64,000 bases of DNA from Zoroaster sp. YZ-2022. Its lineage: Eukaryota; Echinodermata; Asteroidea; Forcipulatida; Zoroasteridae. The stretch is taken from positions 16,633,874-16,697,873 of the forward strand of contig CM055835.1 in the NCBI GenBank assembly GCA_029582265.1, in the 5' to 3' direction. The position numbers were made by a program, and so were the translations under genes. Below the pieces are notes generated by a model. It did no database searches and had not been told where the DNA came from. It worked only from the letters and a program-made list of their open reading frames with translations. Below, piece by piece: positions 44,872-55,569 of this stretch. Every line of letters begins with the position of its first letter. Within the stretch, counting starts at the first letter, position 1.

Positions 44872-45287
44872 TAACCCTAACCACCCTGAATCCATCAAAA
44901 TCCATCCCCCTGTATTGGAAGATTTTGGCGGATTCAGGATACCTCCACATTGAGCATGTGGCGGATTTTGATGGATTCAGGATTTTAATAGTTTTTAACT
45001 GCTTGGTCATGTTGGTTGATGGATTATAGTTACATGTACTGTATATGTTAGATTTTGATGGATTCTATGCAGCAACATACTATACAAATTTTCATGTGAG
45101 CATGGTATCCTGAATCCGCCAAAATCCACCAAAAATTTAGTGGTGGATTTGGCGGATTCAGGATATGTCCAATATCTACACTGGCGGATTCTGATGGATT
45201 CAGGACACCAGCATTTTGTGTGTGACAAAATTGGTGGATTTTGGTGGATTCAGGATACTTTCTAGTAAAAATACCCAAGGGGTTAAT
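44872..45287. mobile_element. Fold-back element with repeated TGGATTCAGGATA words
   Basis: Left TTAACCCTAACCACCCTGAA; right CCCAAGGGGTTAA. Between them, GGATTCAGGAYA or its inverse TCCTGAATCC occurs at least eight times together with GGATTTTGGYGG/CCRCCAAAATCC, alternating in orientation. Related to 29048-29325. Confidence 0.75.
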
Positions 45288-45348
45288 ACATGAACGACAC
45301 AATATTCTGTAACTCCCAACATGTTTATTTATTCCTTGTTTCATTTAA

Positions 45349-45640
45349 ACGAAATGTACAACATTGGTATTTGGAAATATGTGTTTATCTAACCCTCTGG
45401 GTTTCAAGAAATCATACAACTAACTTGTGAAACTTTCGTCCCACCAGGTCCCCATGTTTTACAGAAAGAAAAAAAAAAAAAAAAAAAAAAACACGTCAAT
45501 TGTGTTTTTCTCTAAGATAAATACACTTCAGACAATACTTTCTCAGGGTGCTTGATGCCAGAACCATACTCACATCAAGTAAATCTTTTAAATAATTCAT
45601 CCATTTTAAATTTGATAATTACCAATGTTGTACCTTCCCT
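45349..45640. mobile_element. TTAA-type MITE, copy 4
   Basis: TTAA at 45345-45348 and 45641-45644. Starts ACGAAATGTACAACATTGG, ends CCAATGTTGTACCTTCCCT, an inverted pair matching the ends of copy 3. Contains an A-run at 45471-45490. Confidence 0.75.
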
Positions 45641-46369
45641 TTAAACCCCCTGAAGACTACATATTTGTAAAAAAAAATATAATTGTGTACATCTATTAAG
45701 ATCAAGTACAATGGTAACAAACCAACTTGTGAAATATTCAGTTATGTGGGTTGAAATATTAAGAAGATGCTTCAAGCAGGTGTTGATAATCGACCCATTT
45801 CCATGTTAGAAAGGTAATGTCATAATTGAACTAAATAATACACATCTTATTATCTGAACTGGTAAAATATTGTAAGTATTTTATTTGACCCCTTAGGTCT
45901 TGCATTCACAAAAGCCTCACTGGGGTAAAACAAAATGTCTTTCATTTTAATTTTTTAAAAATTCTGTCGCCTTTGCAATGGACAAAATCATCTCAGTATT
46001 GGCCAAAATTATGTCAATCACACTAGCGCTGTCGTATAAGTAAAAAGTAAGCTGTCGTAAAAGTAAACATAAAATTGGCCATCTCTAATTATAGCCCCAT
46101 CTTTCTGGCCTATATGACAATTGTAACTATGTCGGTCAGGTGCTTGGCTTTTATACAGATGGCATGACCGAGATTTCCAGCAAGGATAAGGGTGGGCGGG
46201 GACTATGGCCAAACCTTGATAAGTGTATTCCATTGAATGGTATTTGATACAAATTCACATCAAGTCAGTTTGGAAAGAATGTCGAACCCAACCGCCACTT
46301 GTGCAGTGTCTAAGCATACGACAAAATGGTCTACATCTCACTGGATGTACATACATTCATTGTTCAAAA

Positions 46370-46505
46370 TCTCTTGGTTCTAAAGAATTTTGGAGAATTA
46401 CTAACGAGGTTTTAAACCGTGGAAAGTCTCCAATTCCAACTCTTGACAATAGACCAGAAATTCTAACATCTTCCTCCGACAAAGCTTCTCTGCTCGCCAA
46501 GTTAT
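46370..46505 (+). pseudogene. Non-LTR retrotransposon (LINE) fragment
   Basis: The frame reads SKEFWRITNEVLNRGKSPIP and ILTSSSDKASLLAKLF. This F-W-x-x-x-N...IP...DKA-x-LLA-x-xF pattern is the region just before the RT domain of Jockey/CR1/RTE-type LINEs. It ends abruptly in a TTA/TTG microsatellite at 46505. No RT follows. Confidence 0.75.
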
Positions 46506-46525
46506 TTATTATTATTATTGTTGTT

Positions 46526-46564
<39 letters not shown>

Positions 46565-46568
46565 ATTA
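46502..46568. repeat. TTA/TTG trinucleotide microsatellite
   Basis: TTATTATTATTATTG then repeated TTG units up to 46566. Confidence 0.95.
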
Positions 46569-46569
46569 A

Positions 46570-46755
46570 AGCGTAGTGGCATAATACATAATCAAGAAGG
46601 TGTCGCTGGGTTTCGGGGCAGGGAACCTGGGATGGACTCAATCACAATTTTATGTAATTAAAATTAACTAATTTAAATGATTAATTTAAATCAATTTGGC
46701 CCTTATTAATTATCTGCTAATTTATGTAATTGATATATTTTTTAATTACTGTTTC
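46570..46755. other. Short spacer, no gene
   Basis: AT-rich sequence between the microsatellite and the first tRNA-like unit. Confidence 0.5.
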
Positions 46756-46759
46756 AGAG

Positions 46760-48608
46760 TAAACCTGTTCAGAAGAATCTATCCTATACGTTCGGGTTCA
46801 AATCCTTCTCCTAAAACATAATTTTTTGACCAATGTTTATTGCTGCGATTAATCTAAAAGCATTCCTGCTAATTAACAGATGAAGCAACAGTCTAATGGG
46901 TAAGCACCCAGACATAGGTACAGTCGACCCTGGTGCAAATCCCAGCAGTGAAATGACAATTTCTTTTTCCATTTTAATTGGTTACGCAATCATGATTTAT
47001 TTTAAGTAATTTAAAATTCAACTACAAACATCAAAAGGATTGGTAGCGCAATCCAGAGTTTCTGGGGTTTCGGTGCTGGAGATCTGAGTTCGAAACCCAG
47101 ATGAACCAACGGTCTAATGTTAAGGCCACAAAGTTTGGTACAAGCGAATCCCAGCACTGGTCTGCGGTATTTCTTTTCCATTTTAAGTGGTTTTTCTGTC
47201 ACGGTTTAGAATTAAATTCAATTCTAAATCGAATTAATTCGAACCTAAATATCAAAAGGATTGGTGGAGCAATCAATTAGTATTGAGTTTCGATGCGAGC
47301 GACCCGAGTTCGAATCCTACTTGTCCCAATGTTATATTTTTAATTAATTACGCAATCACGTTTTATTTATAAGTAGTATTAAATTCATACACATATACCA
47401 AGAGGAATCGTGGCGCAATCCAGTGGTGCTGGGTTTCGGTGCAAGAGACCTGGGTTCGAAACCCAGTGGCGACAGTGTTTTCGTTTTGAATGATTACGCA
47501 ATCACGTTTTATTTATAAGTAGTATTAAATTCGCCATTTACCAAGAGGATTGGTAGCGCAATCTGTGACCGCTGTGCTGCGGTACAGGCGAACCGGGTTC
47601 AAAACACTTTAGCGCCATTGCTTTAGTTTTAAATAATTACGCAATCACGTTTTATTTATAAGTAGTATTGAATTCAACTGCACATACCAAGAGGATTGGT
47701 GGCGCAATCTGTTGGCACTGTGTTGCGGTCCAGGCGAACCGGGTCCGAAAAAGCACCGGGTTCGAAACACTTTGGCGCCATTACTTTAGTTTTAAATAAT
47801 TACGCAATCACGTTGTATTTATAAGTAGTATTAAATTCAACTACACGAAACAAGAGGAATCTTGGCGCAATCCAGTGGTACTGGGTTTCGGTACAGGAGA
47901 ACTGGGTTCGAAACCAAGTGGCGACAACGTTTTCGTTTTGAATGATTACGCAATCACGTTTTATTTATCAGTAGTATTAAATTCGCCATTTACCAAGAGG
48001 ATTGGTAGCGCAATCTGTGACCGCTGTGCTGCGGTCCAGGCGAACCGGGTTCAAAACACTTTAGCGCCATTGCTTTGGTTTTAAATAATTACGCAATCAC
48101 GTTTTATTTATAAGTAGTATTGAATTCAACTGCACATACCAAGAGGAATCTTGGCGCAATCCAGTGGTGCTGGGTTTCGGTGCAGGAGACCTGGGTTCGA
48201 AACCCAGTGGCGACAATATTTTAGTTTTGAATGATTACGCAATCAAGATTTATTTAAGTAGTTTTGAATTCAACTCCAAATACCAACAGGATAAATGGCG
48301 CAAGCCGTTAGTCCACTGGTCTGTTAATTGCAGGCAGTTCCAGGCTGGTACGTCCGGGTTCGAATCCTGCTCCTGAAACACAGAGACATGGCAGCTGCTG
48401 GCTGCGGCAATGGCTTGGGGACCGCCATGTCTCTCCCCTGAAGGTTAGAGCGTGGAGGAAATGTACGGACGGGGGAGAAAAGGAGGGACCGGGAGGGTAG
48501 CGACCTCCCAGAAGGGTGCTAAGGTGATCACCATGCCGGGGTGTCCCGGACTTTGAGTCATCCTAATACCTGGTCGACACTCTGACTAACTCTCCGGACT
48601 TTTTTACA
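46760..48608 (+). repeat. Left arm: tandem array of about eleven tRNA-like units (A box + B box)
   Basis: Units near 46760, 46875, 47036, 47258, 47403, 47542, 47693, 47851, 47997, 48142 and 48290 have spacing close to 146 bp. Each has an A-box-like TRGCGCAATCNNNTGG and a B box such as GGGTTCGAAACCC or GGGTTCAAAAC about 35 bases on. Spacers are conserved (GATTACGCAATCACGTTTTA, then TAAGTAGTATTRAATTC). Units at 47403 and 48142 fold a D-like arm, an anticodon-like stem and a 5-bp T arm, but the outer acceptor stem is not complementary, so they are not normal tRNAs. The last unit (48290-48375) continues into a GC-rich body. The reverse complement of the array is at 53105-55565. Confidence 0.85.
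48290..48608 (+). mobile_element. SINE-like unit with tRNA-like head and hairpin-rich body, left copy
   Basis: Head with A box TGGCGCAAGCCGTTAGTCC and B box GGGTTCGAATCCTGC. The ~230-bp body contains short hairpins GGGAGGGTAGCGACCTCCC, GGTGATCACC and CCGGGGTGTCCCGG, and ends at the hexamer microsatellite, as a SINE tail would. An almost identical inverse copy occupies 53115-53432. Confidence 0.7.
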
Positions 48609-48609
48609 G

Positions 48610-49008
48610 TATGCGTATGCGTATGCGTATGCGTATGCGTATGCGTATGCGTATGCGTATGCGTATGCGTATGCGTATGCGTATGCGTATGCGTATGCGT
48701 ATGCGTATGCGTATGCGTATGCGTATGCGTATGCGTATGCGTATGCGTATGCGTATGCGTATGCGTGCGCGTATGCGTGCGCGTGCGCGTGCGCGTGCGC
48801 GTGCGCGTGCGCGTGCGCGTGCGCGTGCGCGTGCGCGTGCGCGTGCGCGTGCGCGTGCGCGTGCGCGATGCGTGCGCGTGCGCGTGCGCGTGCGCGTGCG
48901 CGTGCGCGTGCGCGTGCGCGTGCGCGTGCGCGTGCGCGTGCGCGTGCGCGTGCGCGTGCGCGTGCGCGTGCGCGTGCGCGTGCGTGTGTGTGTGTGTGTG
49001 TGTGTGTG
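48610..49008. repeat. Compound microsatellite (ATGCGT)n-(GCGTGC)n-(GT)n
   Basis: About 27 ATGCGT units to 48767, then GCGTGC units to about 48984 with one interruption near 48867, then GT repeats to 49008. It is open in all six frames and gives meaningless long frames. Alternating purine-pyrimidine throughout, so Z-DNA-prone. Confidence 0.98.
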
Positions 49009-49017
49009 CACAGGCGT

Positions 49018-49480
49018 AGCATACACTATGTGGACTTCGGAAGAAAGGATGTCCACACAGTGTAGGAACTCTGTGCACTGTGTGGACTTACACACGTCCA
49101 CACAGCGTTTTTGGACTTTGGAAAAGTACGAATATCTCTGAAATTAGTGATTTGTCTAGGCAGGTTCGTTGACTTAAATCGAAGGATATTATTAAAAGGG
49201 AAAAATAGAAACGAAACCGCTCAAAAAACACTCTTCTGTGTGAAATGGGAACGATTTTAAGAAATTACTGTGCTTAAGTACATGAGAACAAAGGAATGTC
49301 CACATAGTGATAGCAACAACGGTCTGTGTGTGTGTGTGTGAACGTACACACCATTCGTTGTGGGGTCCAAAACACAATAGAACAATTGGACCCCACAAGG
49401 TAACTATAGAAAATCTTGTACCCCACAGGAGAATTATAAGGAAAAGGGATAATAGAACGAACACAGGAATACCCCACAAA
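49018..49480. repeat. Short inverted repeats (GTCCACA and GTGGGGTCC hairpins)
   Basis: TGTGGACTTACACACGTCCACA at 49080-49101 has a 7-bp stem, and related TGTCCACAYAGTG words recur at 49049 and 49297. GTGGGGTCCAA (49361) pairs with TTGGACCCCAC (49386), an 11-bp stem. These look like ends of small DNA elements, but no borders were fixed. Confidence 0.5.
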
Positions 49481-49494
49481 TCAATGTGCGTGAG

Positions 49495-49497
<3 letters not shown>

Positions 49498-49586
<89 letters not shown>

Positions 49587-49587
49587 G
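49498..49587. repeat. (GT)n(TA)n microsatellite
   Basis: GT repeats to 49517, then TA repeats to 49586 with one TG at 49559. Confidence 0.95.
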
Positions 49588-50006
49588 AACACATTTGAGT
49601 CGCCTATCTTTCCAACTTTTTAAGAAAATCAATATTTTATGAAAAAAATATGGATAAATTTACGAAATTTTATACTAGTCCAAATAGGCTGTAACTTGGT
49701 GGCTGTATTCTGCAGACACATTGGTTCATTCTGTGTAATTTTGAAGCGAATCGAGACAAATTTTCGAGGTGAAAAAACGACAAATGCTTACCTTGTCGTT
49801 TTTCCAAATTAACCTAAAATGATGACATTTTTCAAAATGATTAATACTTGCTGGAGAGACGTAACAGAGTGCCTAGAACACATTTGTGGTAATTTGAGTC
49901 GCCTATCTTTCCAACTTTTTAAGAAAATCAATATTTTATGAACAAATATAGGTAAAATTTCAAAATTTTAAACTTGTCCAAACAGGCTGTAACTTGGTGG
50001 CTGTAA
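49588..50006 (-). repeat. Satellite array, inverted part (about 1.4 units)
   Basis: Same ~306-bp unit as 50007-53050 but in the opposite orientation (GAGTCGCCTATCTTTCCAAC, GTAACTTGGTGGCTGTA, CTTGCTGGAGAGACGTAAC). It meets the forward array near 50006, where GGTGGCTGTAATTTTACCC joins inverse sequence. Confidence 0.85.
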
Positions 50007-53000
50007 TTTTACCCATATTTTCCATAAAATATTGATTTTCTTAAAAAGTTGGAAAGATAGGCGACTCAAATTACCACAAATGTGTTCTAGGCACTCTGTT
50101 ACGTCTCTCCAGCAAGTATCAAGCATTTTGAAAAAATGTCATTTTTAGGCCAAATCTGGAAAAAACGACAAGGGGTAAGCATTGTCGTTTTTTTCACCTC
50201 GAAAAAAAATTGTCTCCGATTCGCTTCAAATTTACACAGAATGAACCAATGTGTCTGCAGAATACAGCCACCGAGTTACAGCCTATTTGGACTAGTTTAA
50301 AATTTCGTAATTTTACCCATATATTTCATAAAATATTGATGATTTTCTAAAAAGTTGGAATGATAGGCGACTCAAATTACGAAAAAAATGGGTTCTAGGC
50401 AATCTATTACGTCTCTCCAGCAAGTATCAAGAATTTAGAAAAATGTCATTTTTAGGCCAAATTTGGAAAAAAACGACAAGGGGTAAGCATTGTCGTTTTT
50501 TTCACCTCGAAAAAAAATTGTCTCCGATTCGCTTCAAATTTACACAGAATGAACCTCTGTGTCTGCAGAATACAGCCACCGAGTTACAGCCTATTTGGAC
50601 TAGTTTAAAATTTCGTAATTTTACCCATATTTTTCATAAAATATTGATTTTCTTAAAAAGTTGGAATGATAGGCGACTCAAATTACGAAAAATGGGTTCT
50701 AGGCAATCTATTACGTCTCTCCAGCAAGTATCAAGCATTTTGAAAAAATGTCATTTTTAGGCCAAATTTGGAAAAAACGACAAGGGGTAAGTAAGCATTG
50801 TCGTTTTTTTCACCTCGAAAAAAAAGAGTCTCCGATTCGCTCCAAATTTACACAGAATGAACCTCTGTGTCTGCAGAATACAGCCACCGAGTTACAGCCT
50901 ATTTGGACTAGTTTAAAATTTCGTAGTTTTACCCATATTTTTCATAAAATATTGATTTTCTTAAAAAGTTGGAATGATAGGCGACTCAAATTACGAAAAA
51001 TGGGTTCTAGGCACTCTATTAAGTCTCTCCAGCAAGTATCAAGCATTTTGAAAAAATGTCATTTTTAGGCCAAATTTGGAAAAAACGACAAGGGGTAAGC
51101 ATTGTCGTTTTTTTTCACCTCGAAAAAAAATTGTCTCCGATTCGCTTCAAATTTACACAGAATGAACCAATGTGTCTGCAGAATACAGCCACCGAGTTAC
51201 AGCCTATTTGGACTAGTTTAAAATTTCGTAATTTTACCCACATTTTTTCATAAAATATTGATTTTCTTAAAAAGTTGGAATGATAGGCGACTCAAATTAC
51301 GAATAATGGGTTCTAGACACTCTATTAAGTCTCTCCAGCAAGTATCAAGCATTTTGAAAAAATGTCATTTAGAGCCAAATTTGGAAAAAACGACAAGGGG
51401 TAAGCGTTGTCGTTTTTTTCACCTCAAAAATTTTTTTTCTCCGATTCGCTTCAAATTTACACAGAATGAACCTCTGTGTCTGCAGAATACAGCCCACCGA
51501 GTTACAGCCTATTTGGACTAGTTTAAAATTTGGTAATTTTACCCACATTTTTTCATAAAATATTGATTTTCTTAAAAAGTTGGAAAGATAGGCGACTCAA
51601 ATTACGAATAATGGGTTCTAGGCACTCTATTACGTCTCTCCAGCAAGTATCAAGCATTTTGAAAAAATGTAATTTTTAGGCCAAATCTGGAAAAAACGAC
51701 AAGGGGTAAGCATTGTCGTTTTTTTTCACCACGAAAATTTTTTTTCTCCGATTCGCTTCAAATTTACACAGAATGAACCAATGTGTCTGCAGAATACAGC
51801 CACCGAGTTACAGCCTATTTGGACTAGTTTAAAATTTCGTAATTTTACCCATATTTTTTCATAAAATATTGATTTTTTTTTAAAGTTGGAAAGATAGGCG
51901 ACTCAAATTACGAAAAATGGGTTCTAGGCACTCTATTAAGTCTCTCCAGCAAGTATCAAGCATTTTGAAAAAATGTCATTTTTAGGCCAAATCTGGAAAA
52001 AACGACAAGGGGTAAGCATTGTCGTTTTTTTTCACCTCGAAAAAAAATTGTCTCCGATTCGCTTCAAATTTACACAGAATGAACCAATGTGTCTGCAGAA
52101 TACAGCCACCGAGTTACAGCCTATTTGGACTAGTTTAAAATTTCGTAATTTTACCCACATTTTTTCATAAAATATTGATTTTCTTAAAAAGTTGGAATGA
52201 TAGGCGACTCAAATTACGAATAATGGGTTCTAGACACTCTATTAAGTCTCTCCAGCAAGTATCAAGCATTTTGAAAAAATGTCATTTTTAGGCCAAATTT
52301 GGAAAAAACGACAAGGGGTAAGCGTTGTCGTTTTTTTCACCTCGAAATTTTTTTTTCTCCGATTCGCTTCAAATTTACACAGAATGAACCTCTGTGTCTG
52401 CAGAATACAGCCACCGAGTTACAGCCTATTTGGACTAGTTTAAAATTTCGTAATTTTACCCATATTTTTTCATAAAATATTGATTTTTTTTTAAAGTTGG
52501 AAAGATAGGCGACTCAAATTACGAAAAATGGGTTCTAGGCACTCTATTAAGTCTCTCCAGCAAGTATCAAGCATTTTGAAAAAATGTCATTTTTAGGCCA
52601 AATTTGGAAAAAACGACAAGGGGTAAGCATTGTCGTTTTTTTCACCTCGAAAAAAAAATGTCTCCGATTCGCTTCAAATTTACACAGAATGAACCTCTGT
52701 GTCTGCAGAATACAGCCACCGAGTTACAGCCTATTTGGACTAGTTTAAAATTTGGTAATTTTACCCACATTTTTTCATAAAATATTGATTTTCTTAAAAA
52801 GTTGGAAAGATAGGCGACTCAAATTACGAAAAATGGGTTCTAGGCACTCTATTACGTCTCTCCAGCAAGTATCAAGCATTTTGAAAAAATGTCATTTTTA
52901 GGCCAAATCTGGAAAAAACGACAAGGGGTAAGCATTGTCGTTTTTTTTCACCTCGAAAAAAAGTTGTCTCCGATTCGCTTCAAATTTACACAGAATGAAC

Positions 53001-53050
53001 CAATGTGTCTGCAGAATACAGCCACCGAGTTACAGCCTATTTGGACTAGT
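50007..53050 (+). repeat. ~306-bp satellite array, about ten units, with higher-order structure
   Basis: The word ATGTCATTTTTAGGCC (with small variants) recurs at 50137, 50443, 50748, 51056, 51361, 51667, 51973, 52279, 52584 and 52889, period 305-308. Each unit has a hairpin AAAACGACAA-GGGGTAAGCA-TTGTCGTTTT. Variants (CCAATG or CCTCTGTGTCTGCAG, ATAATGGGTTCTAGACAC) recur every 917 bp, so three units form a higher-order repeat in the second half. The array stops inside a unit at 53050. Open frames of about 105 codons arise because the unit is near 102 codons; no function is inferred. Confidence 0.9.
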
Positions 53051-53114
53051 AACGGACGGAAATCTGCACTCTCTCTCAAAAATATAATAACATAAATTAT
53101 TGTATATATATATA

Positions 53115-55565
53115 TTGTAAAAAAGTGCGGAGAGTTAGTCAGAGTGTCGACCAGGTATTAGGATGACTCAAAGTCCGGGACACCCCGGCATGGTGATCAC
53201 CTTAGCACCCTTCTGGGAGGTCGCTACCCTCCCGGTCCCTCCTTTTCTCCCCCGTCCGTACATTTCCTCCACGCTCTAACCTTCAGGGGAGAGACATGGC
53301 GGTCCCCAAGCCATTGCCGCAGCCAGCAGCTGCCATGTCTCTGTGTTTCAGGAGCAGGATTCGAACCCGGACGTACCAGCCTGGAACTGCCGCAATTGAC
53401 AGACCAGTGGACTAACGGCTTGCGCCATTTATCCTGTTGGTATTTGGAGTTGAATTTAAAACTACTTAAATAAATCTTGATTGCGTAATCATTCAAAACT
53501 AAAACATTGTGGCCACTGGGTTTCGAACCCAGGTCTCCTGCACCGAAACCCAGTACCACTGGATTGCGCCAAGATTCCTCTTGGTATGTGCAGTGCAGTG
53601 CAGTTCAATTCAATACTACTTATAAATAAAACATGATTGCGTAATTATTTAAAACTAAAGCAATGGCGCCAAAGTGTTTCGAACCCGGTTCGCCTGGACC
53701 GTAGCACAGCGGTCACAGATTGAGCTACCAATCCTCTTGGTAAATGACGAATTTAATACTACTGATAAATAAAACGTGATTGCGTAATCATTCAAAACGA
53801 AAACATTGTTGGCACTTGGTTTCGAACCCAGTTGTCCTGTACCGAAACCCAGTAACACTGGATTGCGCTATGATTGCTCTTGTTACGTGAAGTTGAATTC
53901 AATACTACTTATAAATAAAACGTGATTGCGTAATTATTTAATACTAAAATAATGGCGCCAAAGTGTTTCGAACCCGGTTCGCCTGAACCGCAACACAGTG
54001 CCAACAGATTGCGCCACTAATCCTCTGTTTAAATGGCGTTGAATTTAATACTACTTATAAATAAAACGTGATTGCGTAATCATTCAAAACGAAAACACTG
54101 TGGCCATTGGGTTTCGAACCCAGGTCTCTTGCACCGAAACCCAGTACCACTGAATTGCGCCACGATTCCTCTTGGTATATGTGTATGAATTTAATACTAC
54201 TTATAAATAAAACGTGATTGCGTAATTAATTAAAAAATATAACATTGGGACAAGTAGGATTCGAACTCGGGTCGCTTGCATTGAAACTCAATACTAATGG
54301 ATTGCTCCACCAATCCTTTTGATATTTAGGTTTGAATTTAATTCGATTTAGAGTTGAATTTAATTCTAAACCGTGACAGCAAAACCACTTAAAATGCGGC
54401 AGACCAGTGCTGGGATTCGCTTGTCCCAAACTTTGGCGCCTTAACATTAGACCGTTGGTTATCTGCCATGGAATGTGAATGATTGGAGATTTATTGCTAG
54501 CAACAAGCATTGGTCAAAATAAAACACAAGAACTTTCTAATAGGGGTTCGAACTGCCAGACGTACCAGCCTAGAAATGTACTGATTGAACTTTCCAGTGT
54601 ACTACCGGCTTGCACCAACTATCATGTTTGTATCTGGAGTTGAATTTAAAACTACTTAAATAAATCTTGATTGCGTAATCATTCAAAACTAAAACATTGT
54701 TGCCACTGTGTTTCGATCCCAGGTCTCCTACACGAAACCCAGTACCACTGGATTGCGCCAAGATTCCTCTTGGTACATGTAATTGAATTTAATACTAGTA
54801 TAAATAAAACAGGATTGCGTAATTATTTAAAATTAAAGAAATGGCGCCACTGGGTTTCGAACCCGGTTCTTTTTTTAACCCGGTTCGCCTGGACCGCAGT
54901 AGATTGCGCCACCAGTAGATTGCGCCACGCAGTAGATTGCGCCACGCAGTAGATTGCGCCACGCAGTAGATTGCGCCACCAATCCTCTGGGTAAATGGTG
55001 ATGAAGTTAATACTACTTATAAATAAAATGTGATTGCTTAATTTTTTTTTTAATATATCAAACCAGTGTACTAACGGCTTGCGCCACCTATGTTGTTGGA
55101 ATCTGGTGTTGTATTTTAAATTACTTAAATAAATCGTGATTGTGTAACCATTGAAAATTAAAAAGTAAAGCGTCATGACACTGTTGGAACCAGAGTCAGC
55201 TGTACCAAGGTCTTGCGCCTTAACCATTAAACTGTTGCTTCATCTTATATTTAATAGGAATGATTGGAGATTCAATGAAGACAACAACCATTGGTCAAAC
55301 AAATAAAAATAAAAAAAGGTCACGAGCAGGATTCCATAAAAGTGGAACTGTTTGCGATTGATCAAACCAGTGCACTAGTGACTTACGCGACCGATTCGTG
55401 TTGCGTTCAATTTAATATATTGAAATTTATGAATGGTAATTACGCAAAAGAGAAAACGGAGGTCCACAAAAGACAACTGCGGGATTCGAACTTATGCTCT
55501 ATCACCCTGCAGCTGAAACCCAACATGCTATCAATTGGGCCGCCGAATCACTCTCACATGTGCAA
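53115..55565 (-). repeat. Right arm: inverted tandem array of about fifteen tRNA-like units
   Basis: Reverse complement of the left arm, in the same unit order from the inside outward: SINE-like unit at 53432-53115, then units near 53580, 53740, 53885, 54022, 54170, 54320, 54470, 54625, 54770 and 54860, with further diverged ones near 55240, 55395 and 55555. B boxes appear as GGGTTTCGAACCC and AGGATTCGAACTC on +. Spacers carry AATACTACTTATAAATAAAA and ACGTGATTGCGTAAT. It is longer and more diverged outward than the left arm. Confidence 0.85.
54895..54978. repeat. Short tandem CAGTAGATTGCGCCAC repeat, five copies
   Basis: CAGTAGATTGCGCCAC (with C or GC joining) repeats about every 17-18 bases from 54896 to 54977, inside one tRNA-like unit, duplicating its A-box-like TGGCGCAATC segment. 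Confidence 0.9.
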
Positions 55566-55569
55566 CGTT

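Noticed and set aside
48558..49141. Long open frames on both strands with RARA, HTHT, AYAY or MRMR repeats
   Set aside because: All are translations of the hexamer and dinucleotide microsatellite, open in every frame.
49192..49642. 146-codon - strand frame and 111-codon + strand frame
   Set aside because: They run through the GT/TA microsatellite and the satellite edge; no similarity to known proteins.
50443..53095. Repeated ~105-codon frames beginning MSFLGQIWKK
   Set aside because: They follow the satellite period of 305-308 bp, close to a multiple of three, and break when the unit length shifts; no coding evidence.
47036..55565. CRISPR-like repeat-spacer array
   Set aside because: Regular spacing is due to tRNA-like units with conserved spacers in eukaryotic DNA; there are no short identical repeats with unique spacers.
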